From: Firmicutes bacterium UBA6811
GTDB lineage: Bacteria; Bacillota; SHA-98; UBA4971
Direction: 5' to 3'
Assembly (NCBI GenBank): GCA_002452295.1
Contig: DKEX01000135.1
Span: forward strand, 98,324-115,530
DNA length: 17,207 bases
Below are positions 1 to 7,472 of this stretch, piece after piece. Positions within the stretch are counted from its first letter, which is position 1; each line of letters starts with the position of its first letter. The notes beneath the pieces are model-generated. The model searched no databases. It saw only the letters and a program-made list of their open reading frames with translations, and had not been told where the DNA came from. The position numbers and the translations under genes were made by a program.

Positions 1-710
1 TCGTACGACGGATCGTACGCCATCGAGAGCAACTCGAAATCGGCGGCGTTGGGCACAAGGTGGACGCTGGGGTGACGATCCTTCAGGTCCTCGAATAGCC
101 CGCGCGAGGCAGCGAGGGCTATATCGGCGCAGGCCAGCTTGTCGTGCTCATAAGCGGCGAACTCCTGGAACTCCTCCACGCAGGCGTCCGCGAAGTCACT
201 CACAACGAGTGCGGGACGGAAGCCCCACTCGAGCATCGTCCGCGCGTACGGGCCATGGGTAAGCCACATTATGTGAGCGGCCGAAGGGTCCAGCGCGTTC
301 ATGTCGGTGCACAGGATGAAGGTATCCGAGAGAGGAACGAGCGGTCCCGGAGGCTGACGGCTCCCGGCCAGACCTGCCGTAACGTCCAGGACGGCCGCCC
401 GCCTGCTATCGCGGTTCTCCCCGCCCTGAGCCCAGCCCTTGCTACCGCCATTGCCATCGGCATCTCCATCGCCAGCGCCCTTGCCGGCACCACTGCGCCC
501 TCTGCCGGGATCGTCGACGATACCGCTCACCCCGGGACTGCGCCCGATGCTGCTGGGCCCAGCGCCGCGCCGAGATCTGTCCTCCCGGGGAAGCGGAGGC
601 TGGCAGTAGACGACCCTGAAGCCTAGATGCGACAACTCCCACAAGAGGTGCTGAGGCCTCTGGCGATGCAGGAAGTAATCGAAACACGGCAGGTAGATTA
701 TGGTGTGCAC
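1..710 (-). CDS. Glycosyltransferase, N-terminal part (runs off the window)
   Basis: This open frame runs from a GTG at 710 to the window edge, giving about 236 residues and no stop. The GTG is preceded by a GGGGGTG ribosome binding site, and an in-frame TGA lies upstream at 756-758. The N-terminus reads HTIIYLPCFDYFLHRQRPQH, the pattern seen in GT-B glycosyltransferases (GT1/GT4 type) whose first strand is followed by an RPQH motif. Near the edge LVPNAADFE matches the VPNxxD segment that joins the two Rossmann domains. Between residues 43 and about 102 sits a Gly/Asp/Arg/Ser-rich low-complexity insert (for example GAGKGAGDGDADGNGG) not expected in the fold. The donor, acceptor and C-terminal domain cannot be seen. 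It follows the SPOCS gene on the same strand after a 218-bp gap in which I see nothing, so it probably belongs to the same surface-glycan cluster. Confidence 0.8.
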   Translation of the reverse strand, partial: MHTIIYLPCFDYFLHRQRPQHLLWELSHLGFRVVYCQPPLPREDRSRRGAGPSSIGRSPGVSGIVDDPGRGRSGAGKGAGDGDADGNGGSKGWAQGGENRDSRRAAVLDVTAGLAGSRQPPGPLVPLSDTFILCTDMNALDPSAAHIMWLTHGPYARTMLEWGFRPALVVSDFADACVEEFQEFAAYEHDKLACADIALAASRGLFEDLKDRHPSVHLVPNAADFELLSMAYDPSY

Positions 711-928
711 GTAGACACCCCCGAATCCTGTTATGGGTCGCCCCGCCAGGTGTGAGCTCAGCAATGGGCGTCGCTCTCTCAGAGGGTCGCGGTGCTCGCA
801 CTCCTTCACTGTCAGAGACCCCGTTGCGCAAGCACCGTCAACCCGGAACGCGCTCGGCGATTGGCGCAGACTGATGAGCCTCCGCTCGGCCGGGCGCCGG
901 GGCGGGCTACCCTCCGCAAGACGCTCGC

Positions 929-1456
929 TCACGGCGACATCCGTGCGGGCGGCAACGCCATGAGCACGATGATCTCATCCCGCGTGACGACGACGTCCAG
1001 CCGTACGAGGCCCCCGAGGGTCGGCCCGGGCGGCGCGTCCAGGATCGCCGTTGTCACAGAGACCGCCACCTCTGCCTGCATGTCCTCACGGAACCTGACC
1101 CCCGGTAGATCAACGAAGGTCGAAAGCGGGAGCCTGACCCGTGTGAACCCCACCAGGCCGTCGCCCCGCCTGTAGGTGACGGCGAACTCGAGCACCCCTG
1201 TAACGATGACCCTGGCCCCGCTTCCGGCGTCGGCGCAGGCCAACTCGGACCGCACCAGGACCCCGCCGCCTCTGGTCAGCCTGGCCCGCATCACCTGACC
1301 GCCCGAGGAAACCCCAGGGATGGGTGCTGTCGCGAAGATGTCCGTGTGAGCCCGCCCTACGATCACGTCCGCCTCAACCGGCACTTTCGTGGGCAGAGGG
1401 GGACCCGGTCCGATCTTCACGATGTTGTCCTGGTTGAGGGCCATCGAAGTGAACAT
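929..1456 (-). CDS. SPOCS (DUF3794)-domain protein, SipL-like
   Basis: A 175-residue protein. Residues about 24-135 resemble the SPOCS domain (formerly DUF3794) found in SipL and other spore-envelope assembly proteins. The best segment is at residues 85-120: VTGVLEFAVTYRRGDG, then RVRLPLSTFVDLPG, which matches the family's VxGxLxxxVxY ... PFSTFVDLPG pattern. No signal peptide, membrane span or LysM domain is visible; SipL has a C-terminal LysM, so this is a shorter relative. It starts at ATG 1456, 43 bp after the stop of the fused glycosyltransferase, so the two are probably cotranscribed. The ribosome binding site is weak (GGGTG), and Met5 (1444) is an alternative start. From family knowledge, SPOCS proteins act in spore coat/envelope morphogenesis. 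Its placement among glycosyltransferases suggests spore-surface decoration, which is inference. Confidence 0.7.
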   Translation of the reverse strand: MFTSMALNQDNIVKIGPGPPLPTKVPVEADVIVGRAHTDIFATAPIPGVSSGGQVMRARLTRGGGVLVRSELACADAGSGARVIVTGVLEFAVTYRRGDGLVGFTRVRLPLSTFVDLPGVRFREDMQAEVAVSVTTAILDAPPGPTLGGLVRLDVVVTRDEIIVLMALPPARMSP

Positions 1457-1499
1457 AAGGCACCCGGGCTGGCAGCCCGCCTAGTCCAGCCGTGTCAAG

Positions 1500-3641
1500 C
1501 TATACGAACGTCTCCGCTATCACCCTCATCCACCTGCGCCGCCATCTCTCGAGGCTGAACGCCTGCGCCACATCACGGGCGGCCGTCCCCAGACGCACGC
1601 GCTGGTCCCTGTCGTCGATGAGATCACCAAGAGCATCGATGAGGTTCTGCACCGTGGGCCTTATGAGGCGGCCGTTGTAGCCGTCGATGACGAGGTCCGA
1701 AAGCCCTCCGGTGGCACTGGCCACGACGGCGCAGCCCGCCCCCATAGCCTCGAGGCAGGCAAGTGAGGTCCCCTCCGTCGATTTCGATGGAATGATGGCT
1801 ATGTCCATGTTCCGGTAGACCCAGGGCATCAGCCCGGGAGGGCGCCAGCAGTAGAAAATCCTCTCGTTTGCGCTCGCCCACCTTATCATGTGGCTTTCCA
1901 GGACGTCGTCGTGTGCGCGGCCGACGAAGTGGAACTCCACGTTATCATATTCTTTCGTCAGCACCTCGGCTGCTCTGGCCGCCTCATTGATCCCTCGAAC
2001 CGATGTGAGCCGCCTCGGGAAGATGATTCGCACCCGTTCATGCGCCTCGGGGTCCGGAAGACATCGATACGCGGCGAGGTCCACGAAGTTGGGGACATAC
2101 TCGAACTTCTGGTTGAGACCCGGCCATGTGGCTGTCACCCACTGGATCGTGGCCGTATCCACCGAGACCACCTTCCGGACCGCCGCGAGCGCCATGAACA
2201 ACCTACGACGCCACTCGCGCCTCGCTTCGCCTCCGCCGAGGGTGGCCTCGAAGGTGGGGTAGTCCCAGTAGATGCCGTGGGATATGCTGATGCTTTTCTC
2301 CAGCGCCTGAGGGTGGGCGAGAAACGTGACGAAGTATATCGCGTAATCGATGCCCGTGGCACGCTCGTGAAAGGTGTGGTTGAGGCGCGGCGCCGTCTGG
2401 AACTGGGCGTCGCCCTCAGGTATCGACCGCACCGGCACTCCCGGGATGAGTTCGCGCTCCCATCCCGTCCCGGCCTGCCACCACTCCACCTCGAACCCCA
2501 TGTCCAGGAGAAGCCTGGTGAGCTCGGTGCCGTATCGCTCCGCGCCGCCGTATACGACACGGTTGCCGTCCGGGCTGAAATGGTTGGTGGTCAGCACGCC
2601 CACCCGCCCTGCATGTCGCCCTGAGCGGCGGTGGCCGCCGCCCCTTGGCGTGCCAGGCGCGGGCGTTTTGGCCAGGCGCGGGGCAGCCGGCGCCTTGTCC
2701 CCGCATGGCGGTACGTCCCCGACATCTTCTGCGTCCCCGGTCGGTGCAGCGCGGCCCCTTGCTGTCGCGTCATCTGCGCCGGTCCCGCCAGCGCCGTCAC
2801 CTCCCGTTGCCGAGCCGGTTACGGCAGATGCGAATCGCGACCGGTACGGCAGAAGCTTGGAGTCAAACCAGCGCTCGAGTTTGACCTCTTGTGGCGGCGC
2901 GATCACGCTCTCGGTATGCTTCGATGAGGCGCCCCGCGTTTCAATCTCCCTGGACCTGTAGAACTCGTACTTCGCCCTGTGCTCCTCGCTCCTTGCCCAG
3001 CCAAGGTGCTTCACGCGTATGTCGGAGTGGAACGTGAGGAGCGGCCCCCGATACTCGAGGGGCCAGCGCCCGACGTGGATCGGCACGTCCGGCCATGTGC
3101 AGCGCTTGCCGGGAACGTAGCGCACAAGAAGCCGGACGAACCTGCTCCAGGGGTTCCACTCGCCGTCGACCCTGTAATGTGTGAGGCCCCCCCAGAAGTC
3201 GAAGAGCCTGAACTCGACAGCGTCATACTCCGCCTGGTTGATGAGATCCCGCACCTCGTGGCGCATCCTGGGCTCGAATAGCTCGTCGGCGTCTATCGCC
3301 AGGATCCAGTCGGGACGGGTCTCCTCCACCATCGTCCAGAGGCGCGCCCGAAGCTTCCCCTCGTGGCTAGTGAAAGCAGGTAGCGGGTTTCGTTCAAACC
3401 TGACGACCTTGTCGCAACTCGCGCAGATGGAGGGGGTGTCGTCATCGGACGCGTCATCCAGAACGACGATCTCGTCCACCCAGTCGGAAAGGTCCTCCAG
3501 GACCTGGCGAAGATATCTGCCAGCCTCGTTTCGGACTACCATCATCACCGTCAGCTTATTGCCAGACGACTTGCGAACAGGTGAAGCGCTTTCCATACCG
3601 TTGCCCGTCATCATCGCATCGCCACTTTCTCTTCTCATCAC
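1500..3641 (-). CDS. Bifunctional glycosyltransferase: GT2 domain fused to GT4 domain
   Basis: About 713 residues with two catalytic modules. Residues about 28-270 form a GT2 (GT-A) domain: LTVMMVVRNEAGRYL opens it, LDDASDDD follows, and the metal-binding DxD is at 117-119 (AIDADE). Residues about 346-713 form a GT4 (GT-B) domain with a glycine-rich start (YGGAERYG), a VPNFVD linker near 516-521, and the E-x7-E donor-site motif at Glu623/Glu631. Between them lies a roughly 70-residue Gly/Ala/Pro/Arg-rich linker (275-345). There is no signal peptide or membrane span, so it is probably cytoplasmic, adding two successive sugars to a surface glycan; substrates are unknown. The start is uncertain: GTG 3641 has only a weak ribosome binding site, and in-frame ATGs follow at residues 2, 10, 11 and 16. 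A 28-bp tandem repeat overlaps the 5' end. Confidence 0.9.
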   Translation of the reverse strand: MMRRESGDAMMTGNGMESASPVRKSSGNKLTVMMVVRNEAGRYLRQVLEDLSDWVDEIVVLDDASDDDTPSICASCDKVVRFERNPLPAFTSHEGKLRARLWTMVEETRPDWILAIDADELFEPRMRHEVRDLINQAEYDAVEFRLFDFWGGLTHYRVDGEWNPWSRFVRLLVRYVPGKRCTWPDVPIHVGRWPLEYRGPLLTFHSDIRVKHLGWARSEEHRAKYEFYRSREIETRGASSKHTESVIAPPQEVKLERWFDSKLLPYRSRFASAVTGSATGGDGAGGTGADDATARGRAAPTGDAEDVGDVPPCGDKAPAAPRLAKTPAPGTPRGGGHRRSGRHAGRVGVLTTNHFSPDGNRVVYGGAERYGTELTRLLLDMGFEVEWWQAGTGWERELIPGVPVRSIPEGDAQFQTAPRLNHTFHERATGIDYAIYFVTFLAHPQALEKSISISHGIYWDYPTFEATLGGGEARREWRRRLFMALAAVRKVVSVDTATIQWVTATWPGLNQKFEYVPNFVDLAAYRCLPDPEAHERVRIIFPRRLTSVRGINEAARAAEVLTKEYDNVEFHFVGRAHDDVLESHMIRWASANERIFYCWRPPGLMPWVYRNMDIAIIPSKSTEGTSLACLEAMGAGCAVVASATGGLSDLVIDGYNGRLIRPTVQNLIDALGDLIDDRDQRVRLGTAARDVAQAFSLERWRRRWMRVIAETFV

Positions 3642-3713
3642 CCGCGTCTCGTTGTCCTCTTCTCATCGTGCTGTCCTCATTGTCCTCTTCTCATCACGTG
3701 TTCTCGTTACGCC
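3630..3713. repeat. 28-bp imperfect tandem repeat, three units, at the 5' end of the GT2-GT4 gene
   Basis: The plus-strand core TCTTCTCATC occurs at 3630, 3658 and 3686, exactly 28 bp apart. The first two units also share GT..TCC ends. The first unit overlaps the first codons of the glycosyltransferase, and the others lie in its upstream region. On the gene's strand the core reads GATGAGAAGA, purine-rich and ribosome-site-like, so copy number could affect the start region. The period is not a multiple of three. Confidence 0.7.
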
Positions 3714-3823
3714 CGCGGGCGAGGCCGCGCCGGCCGCGCGCGGCCTTCGACGGCCCTACACAAGCCCCGCCCGCCCTGTCCATCGACCCCACCCCTCTCT
3801 CACCCCGGCCAGCCGGGATGCTA

Positions 3824-4285
3824 TTACGCCTGGGTCGCCACGAACACGAAATCGATAGAGAGATCCCGGTTCTGGACCAGGTTGCCCGCGCCTGGGTCGA
3901 GCGCCACGGTGATGGCTACCTCATGGACCGAGCCGAGAGGCAGCGAATGGCCGCCCGTGGGCTGGTCCACGAGGCCGGTGAGCGCCCCCGTGTAAAGCGT
4001 GGTCGTCGGCGGGCTCGCCTCCACACTTGCGTTGAGCGAGCCTGCGAGTATCTGCGCCATGCTCGCCGTGGTCGGCGACACAGCCGCCCAGTCCGCTGAG
4101 ACGAAGTAGAGACAGTTGACGTCGCCGGCATTGGATACGGCGACCGTGCCCACGACCGAGGCTCCCGGCAGGAGCGCGGGCGACGCAAGTACAGCGCTTT
4201 CAGGTGATATGGCAACGCTTACGGTGGCCGTAAGCACCTGGTTAGCAGTGTTGGCGGCATCTCCGGTAAACGTGAATGATGGCAT
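3824..4285 (-). CDS. Camelysin/TasA-like beta-sandwich protein without signal peptide
   Basis: 153 residues from ATG 4285, chosen for its ribosome binding site GGGAGGGATAAGT. The frame stays open upstream to 4534, but that extension translates repeat-derived Arg/Pro-rich sequence and is rejected. The fold resembles the camelysin/TasA (peptidase M73) family: an SVAISPES...LLPG segment, VAVSNAGDVNCLYFVS, LYTGALTGL near 97-105, LPLGSVHEVAITVALD and the terminal strand DFVFVATQA. Those proteins are exported fibre, coat or metallopeptidase-like proteins processed by SipW-type signal peptidase. Here the usual hydrophobic signal is missing, so the protein may stay inside the mother cell or forespore, or leave by another route. 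It lies 182 bp upstream of the GT2-GT4 gene on the same strand. The family assignment is moderate; the role is inferred. Confidence 0.7.
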   Translation of the reverse strand: MPSFTFTGDAANTANQVLTATVSVAISPESAVLASPALLPGASVVGTVAVSNAGDVNCLYFVSADWAAVSPTTASMAQILAGSLNASVEASPPTTTLYTGALTGLVDQPTGGHSLPLGSVHEVAITVALDPGAGNLVQNRDLSIDFVFVATQA

Positions 4286-4395
4286 ACTTATCCCTCCCTC
4301 GGGACAGAACAATGACCGTCGCCATGCGCCTGCCTGCGGGGGGCCGGCGCTGATGCGAATCCGCTCGCCCGACCGCGCGGCCGGCCGCCCGGCGA

Positions 4396-4495
4396 ACCGA
4401 CAGATCGACGGACTGGCGTATCGGCGTATCGGCGTATCGGTCCGCCGTCGTACCGGTGGACTACTGGCTCGGTGGACCGGTGGACCGACAGATCG
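4396..4495. repeat. Short-repeat tract upstream of the TasA-like gene
   Basis: The octamer CGTATCGG is repeated three times head to tail at 4417-4440, and the 12-mer ACCGACAGATCG occurs at 4396-4407 and again at 4484-4495. GGTGGACC-like words fill the space between. The whole stretch 4286-4765 shows no convincing gene; frames open through it are Arg/Pro-rich products of the repeats. Confidence 0.6.
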
Positions 4496-4765
4496 CAGCA
4501 CGGACTGCGGATAGGCCAGCGATGGTCCGTGCACACGCCGCGTACCGGCCGCGATCGGCCATCGCGTCCCGACCGCGCAGGTGCGCCTCGCGCGCCCGAC
4601 TGCTTGCTTGCCTACTACCTATGCGCGCTGTCGCGCCTCCGCAGGTGCGCCGGCGACGCGAGGCCCGATCTCTGTCCCATCTGCCACATGATATGCACGC
4701 GGCGCAGAGGATGTGAGGACCGCGGTGGCGCCGGACGCCGGTCCTGGTCCAGGTGTAGGTTTATT

Positions 4766-5175
4766 AGTCTCGCCAGGTATGGGAACCGATTCAGCCTGTC
4801 CCTTCCGAACGGCTCCTTCGCCGCCGCCATCAGCGTCCAAACGCTGCACCACCTGCCACGCGAAGCGCAGCGGTATGCATGTCAGACGACCCGCAGGTTG
4901 CTGGCCGAGGGGGGCTATTCCTTGTCATGGACAGGATCGAGATCGACCTCGCCGGCCTGGGACCGGTGCATGGAGCGATGTGGGAGTGGCTGGAACGGCG
5001 CGCAGAGGTCAAGAGTGGTTGGGGTCCGGCGCACTTCCTCAAACGCCTGCGGAGCAAGGACGATAGCCCGGCACGGTTAGAAGACCTCATACGCTTGCTG
5101 CGGCAAGCCGGCTTCGCAGCGGACTGTCTACACCTCGTTCTCGACCGCGCCCTGATTGCAGCGGTCAAGGCGTGA
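4766..5175 (+). pseudogene. Decayed SAM-dependent methyltransferase (5'-truncated and frameshifted)
   Basis: One frame gives SLSLPNGSFAAAISVQTLHH, then LPREAQRY and LLAEGGY. This is the stretch from the LPxxDGSFDxxxSVxxLHHL motif to the RxLxPGG strand in class I methyltransferases of the UbiE/Methyltransf_11 type. The next strand, FLVMDRIEI, and the rest (GPVHGAMWEWLERR to the TGA at 5173-5175) are in the frame one base back. The switch falls at GGCTATTCCTTG near 4912-4920; one extra T would restore GYFLVMD, so a single-base deletion in a T run explains it. No motif I (GxGxG) precedes the fragment, so the SAM-binding N-terminus is also missing. A sequencing error could explain the frameshift but not the missing N-terminus. 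Confidence 0.75.
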
Positions 5176-5462
5176 CACTCGGGCCGTCCCTGCTGACACA
5201 ATCAATGCGATGCACGTGGCACCCGAGGCCGGTCCCGGAGCACTCCAGGGGAAGGCACGGGGGTGCACCGTCGCGCGGTGCATACGGTGCATAACGCCTC
5301 ACGTTGCGGCAATACTGTGGGTGCTGGGCCTGCCGCCTGCAGTGAAACCGCCGGCCAGCGACCAGGGCGTCCGCACAGACACCAGAACCCGGGAACGCGC
5401 ATGGCGTGGGCGGGCCGGCAACTGACACGGCGGCATAGCGGTGGTCATGGCGGTGATGGATA

Positions 5463-5723
5463 GTGACAAGCAACTTTGAGCCGCGGGCCGCGTACGTGGT
5501 CGGCGTGCGCGTCCGCGACAGGGCCAGGCACGGGCCCGAGGTCCAGGACGTGCTGACGAGATACGGCGACGTTATTGTAAGCCGTGCGGGATACCACAAC
5601 CCGCAGAGCACTGACGGCATAATCACGATGGTCGTGGAGGCCGAGGCCGGGACCATCGCCAGCCTCGCGCAGGACCTGCGCAGGATAGAAGGAGTATCAG
5701 CCGAGGCGTCCGCGCTCAGTTGA
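5463..5723 (+). CDS. TM1266-type (iron-only hydrogenase system) ACT-like regulator
   Basis: 86 residues starting at GTG 5463, with a GGTGATGG ribosome binding site just upstream. The protein aligns well with the small ferredoxin-fold TM1266 family, annotated as putative iron-only hydrogenase system regulators. Features are YVVGVRVRDR at the start, VQDVLTRYGDVIVSRAGYH in the middle, then IITMVVEAE and a final LRRIEGVSAEASAL strand-helix unit. Length is normal for the family. Members often sit near [FeFe]-hydrogenase maturation genes (hydE, hydF, hydG), but none is visible here, so this copy is an orphan within the window. The ligand and mechanism of the family are not established. It is one of only two intact plus-strand genes here. 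Confidence 0.8.
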   Translation: MTSNFEPRAAYVVGVRVRDRARHGPEVQDVLTRYGDVIVSRAGYHNPQSTDGIITMVVEAEAGTIASLAQDLRRIEGVSAEASALS

Positions 5724-5784
5724 CCGTCTGTCCGGGTGTTGCAGGTGTTGCACGGGACCTTGCCGGTCTGACTGGTGGGGCGAC

Positions 5785-5800
5785 AACCTCCCGAGGTTTT
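5785..5800 (+). terminator. Possible intrinsic terminator after the TM1266-like gene
   Basis: AACCTC at 5785-5790, a CC spacer and GAGGTTTT at 5793-5800 form a 6-bp stem ending in four T residues, 62 bp after the plus-strand stop. The 2-nt loop is too small to form as drawn, so the real stem must be shorter. It is a weak call. Confidence 0.3.
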
Positions 5801-5984
5801 CAAAGAACGAAGACCTTGGACTCGGCGTTCTGCCGGGATGAGGCTTTCGGCGTCGGACCGGGCGGTTTCCGTTGGAGAACGCTTCCTCATTAAGACACCT
5901 CCCGCGCCAACCTGCTCACCACACAGCCATCATCGCCGGGGCAAACGGGGCAGCCGACCGAAAGGCGAGTGGAGAGGGGGCAGG

Positions 5985-6379
5985 TAGCAGGAGATTTGGT
6001 ATGTTCGTGTGCGACTTGCCCAAAAAGCCACCATCCTGACCAGCAGGCGAGGCGGGATGCCAGGGAAACAACCAGGTGGTTCGCGTGAGGTGGCTAGAAT
6101 CCTGGCATCGTTTCGCTCAACCTGGCAAGATATTGGGCATTTCACCTGTCCGCCCGCCTGCCGGCGCGGCGGACTGCCAACAAACTGACCAGCCTGAGCA
6201 CGCAGGTGCCAGGAAACTGGTCACCGTTGCGCGCGAAGTGCCCAAAAAACCGCCACCTTGCCTCTCCATCGGCGCCAAGAACGGCCAGAGTGCCCAAGAT
6301 CTAGCCAGTCTCACCCGGGAAATGCCCAGAAACTTGGCATCGCGGCGGCGAGGCCGGCCAAGCTGACAGAATCCTGCCA
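5985..6379. repeat. Array of twelve 17-bp semi-palindromic elements at helically phased spacing
   Basis: Copies start at 5985, 6017, 6058, 6091, 6123, 6175, 6207, 6239, 6271, 6291, 6323 and 6363. Good examples are TGCCCAGAAACTTGGCA (6323), TGCCAGGAAACTGGTCA (6207), TGCCCAAGATCTAGCCA (6291), TGGCTAGAATCCTGGCA (6091) and TGCCAACAAACTGACCA (6175). The rough consensus is TGSCMAGAAACTKGSCA: outer TGCC/GGCA arms form a palindrome and an A-rich core gives all copies the same orientation. Copies at 5985, 6271 and 6363 are weak. Start-to-start distances are 32, 41, 33, 32, 52, 32, 32, 32, 20, 32 and 40 bp. The spacers differ in sequence. The array follows the 3' end of the RRM gene (stop at 6433) with no clear terminator between, so it may be its 3' UTR or a separate DNA site. 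The flanks (5801-5984 and 6380-6432) show no gene. Confidence 0.75.
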
Positions 6380-6432
6380 GTCCTGCCCGGCCCGACTCCG
6401 ACGCATGGCCTTGCTTTACCGAAGTGGACGGC

Positions 6433-6699
6433 TTACCGCCTGTAATGGTGGCCCCCTTCACCCGTTCGCTCGGGCCGCGGACGGGCCTCGTTCACAGTGA
6501 GGCTCCGGCCCTGGAAATCCACGCCATTCAGGGCCGCAATCGCATCGGCGGCCTTGTCCTCGGACAACTCGACGAAACCGAAGCCCTTGTCGGGGATGAC
6601 TCGGACCTCTACCGGATCATAGTCTGCGAACAGGCTGCGGACGTCTGCCTCAGTGGCTTGATAAGGCAGGTTTCCCACGTATAGACTCTTCAACGTCAT
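6433..6699 (-). CDS. RRM-domain RNA-binding protein
   Basis: 88 residues. ATG 6699 is chosen because GAGGAG lies seven bases upstream; longer frames to 6858 lack such a site and translate the leader. A single RNA recognition motif fills residues 3-72: RNP2 is LYVGNL (6-11) and RNP1 is KGFGFVEL (38-45), with the aromatic residues that stack on RNA bases present. A basic Arg/Gly/His tail follows (PRPERTGEGGHHYRR). The size and layout match the single-RRM proteins of cyanobacteria and other bacteria, some of them linked to cold response and RNA chaperoning. Target RNAs are unknown. It has a promoter about 115 bp upstream, a hairpin in its leader, and the phased 17-bp repeat array downstream. Confidence 0.93.
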   Translation of the reverse strand: MTLKSLYVGNLPYQATEADVRSLFADYDPVEVRVIPDKGFGFVELSEDKAADAIAALNGVDFQGRSLTVNEARPRPERTGEGGHHYRR

Positions 6700-6775
6700 C
6701 TCTAGCTCCTCGCTTTCGTGTCGCCTGGTCATGATTGACGGCACCTGATTCACTTCCACCCGTTCCCGCCCCGCG

Positions 6776-6796
6776 GCTTGCCCGGCCGGGGCAAGC
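6776..6796 (-). promoter_or_regulatory. Hairpin in the RRM gene 5' leader
   Basis: GCTTGCCC (6776-6783) and GGGCAAGC (6789-6796) are perfect inverted repeats around a 5-nt loop. The hairpin lies between the putative start of transcription and the RRM ATG, near the 5' end of a roughly 105-nt leader. It could be a stability or autoregulatory element; that is inference. Confidence 0.5.
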
Positions 6797-6812
6797 AGGT
6801 GGATTCGCTTAA

Positions 6813-6842
6813 AGTATGCCCGGGACCGTGCGGAACTATCAA
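6813..6842 (-). promoter_or_regulatory. Sigma-A-like promoter for the RRM gene
   Basis: On the minus strand TTGATA (6842-6837) is followed by an 18-bp spacer and CATACT (6818-6813), matching the -35 and -10 consensus at 5/6 and 4/6 positions. It predicts transcription from about 6805. Confidence 0.5.
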
Positions 6843-7316
6843 CCCCGACACGCCTCACGGCTCAACTGGGATCTCGACGTCACGTGCTTTCCATGAGGAC
6901 GAGCGCAGAAAGAGCGTTCTGTGATCGAAGGGGTCATTGACTTCGTGGTTCCCTCGCCCAGCAGCCTCAACCGCATCAGCTTCGAGAGACAGCTTGATTA
7001 CTATAAGGAACTCGAGTTAATTTCCAAGGAGGTATGTACACACGAGTGACTCCAAAGCACCCCTGCCCAGGGCGAAGGCAGCTGGGTCCATGCCGTCCAC
7101 CCATCCTGTCCGTTGTGATACCGTGAGGTTGCTCCGCGATCGACCAGAAGCAATCCGTCGCGGAAAACGCCCAGGATGCGCTGGCTGTCCTGGAAAATGC
7201 AGGGGACGCCGCAAACCGTGGTAGACGGGTTCCTATGAGATCGGGGAGGGTAACGTTGGGGTAGTAATGAATGTCCTCGGGAGTATACCCCAATGCCCGG
7301 GAACCCCCGAAAACAC
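6843..7316. other. Gene-poor stretch with one small doubtful ORF
   Basis: No recognisable gene. A plus-strand frame at 6921-7049 (GTG start, 42 residues, including ERQLDYYKELELISKEV) has protein-like composition. It ends in a strong AAGGAGG sequence at about 7026-7032 that leads only to a short frame. A minus-strand frame (7293-6976) from a TTG also looks partly protein-like but matches nothing I know. This may be remnants of a lost gene. Confidence 0.35.
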
Positions 7317-7391
7317 TGGAGCCGACGACCGGACTTGAACCGGTAACCTGCGCATTACGAGTGCGCTGCTCTACCGTTGAGCTACGTCGGC
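7317..7391 (-). tRNA. tRNA-Thr (anticodon CGU)
   Basis: The minus strand folds into a full cloverleaf. The acceptor stem is GCCGACG with CGTCGGC, the D arm GCTC...GAGC, the anticodon stem GCGCA...TGCGC around CTCGTAA, and the T arm ACCGG TTCAAGT CCGGT. The anticodon CGT reads the Thr codon ACG. The discriminator is T and CCA is encoded at 7319-7317. Confidence 0.96.
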
Positions 7392-7472
7392 ACCATACCC
7401 GAAATCCTGTTCAATTCGGCCGGACGCTGCCTATCTCGTAACCCTTGAACACAGCAGCCAGCTCGCAGTGAG

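Noticed and set aside
3732..3745. GC palindrome GGCCGCGCGCGGCC as a terminator
   Set aside because: No T run follows on either strand, and such words are common in GC-rich DNA.
4286..4534. N-terminal extension of the TasA-like gene
   Set aside because: It translates tandem repeats into Arg/Pro-rich sequence, and a strong ribosome binding site directly precedes ATG 4285.
5985..6379. CRISPR array
   Set aside because: Copies are only 17 bp and vary strongly, spacings take several values, spacers are about 15 bp and no cas gene is present.
6117..6461. Minus-strand ORF through the repeat array (114 residues, with FLGISR and FLGTSR words)
   Set aside because: The repeat period of 32 bp shifts frame at each unit, so the recurring words come from DNA repeats and not from a selected protein.
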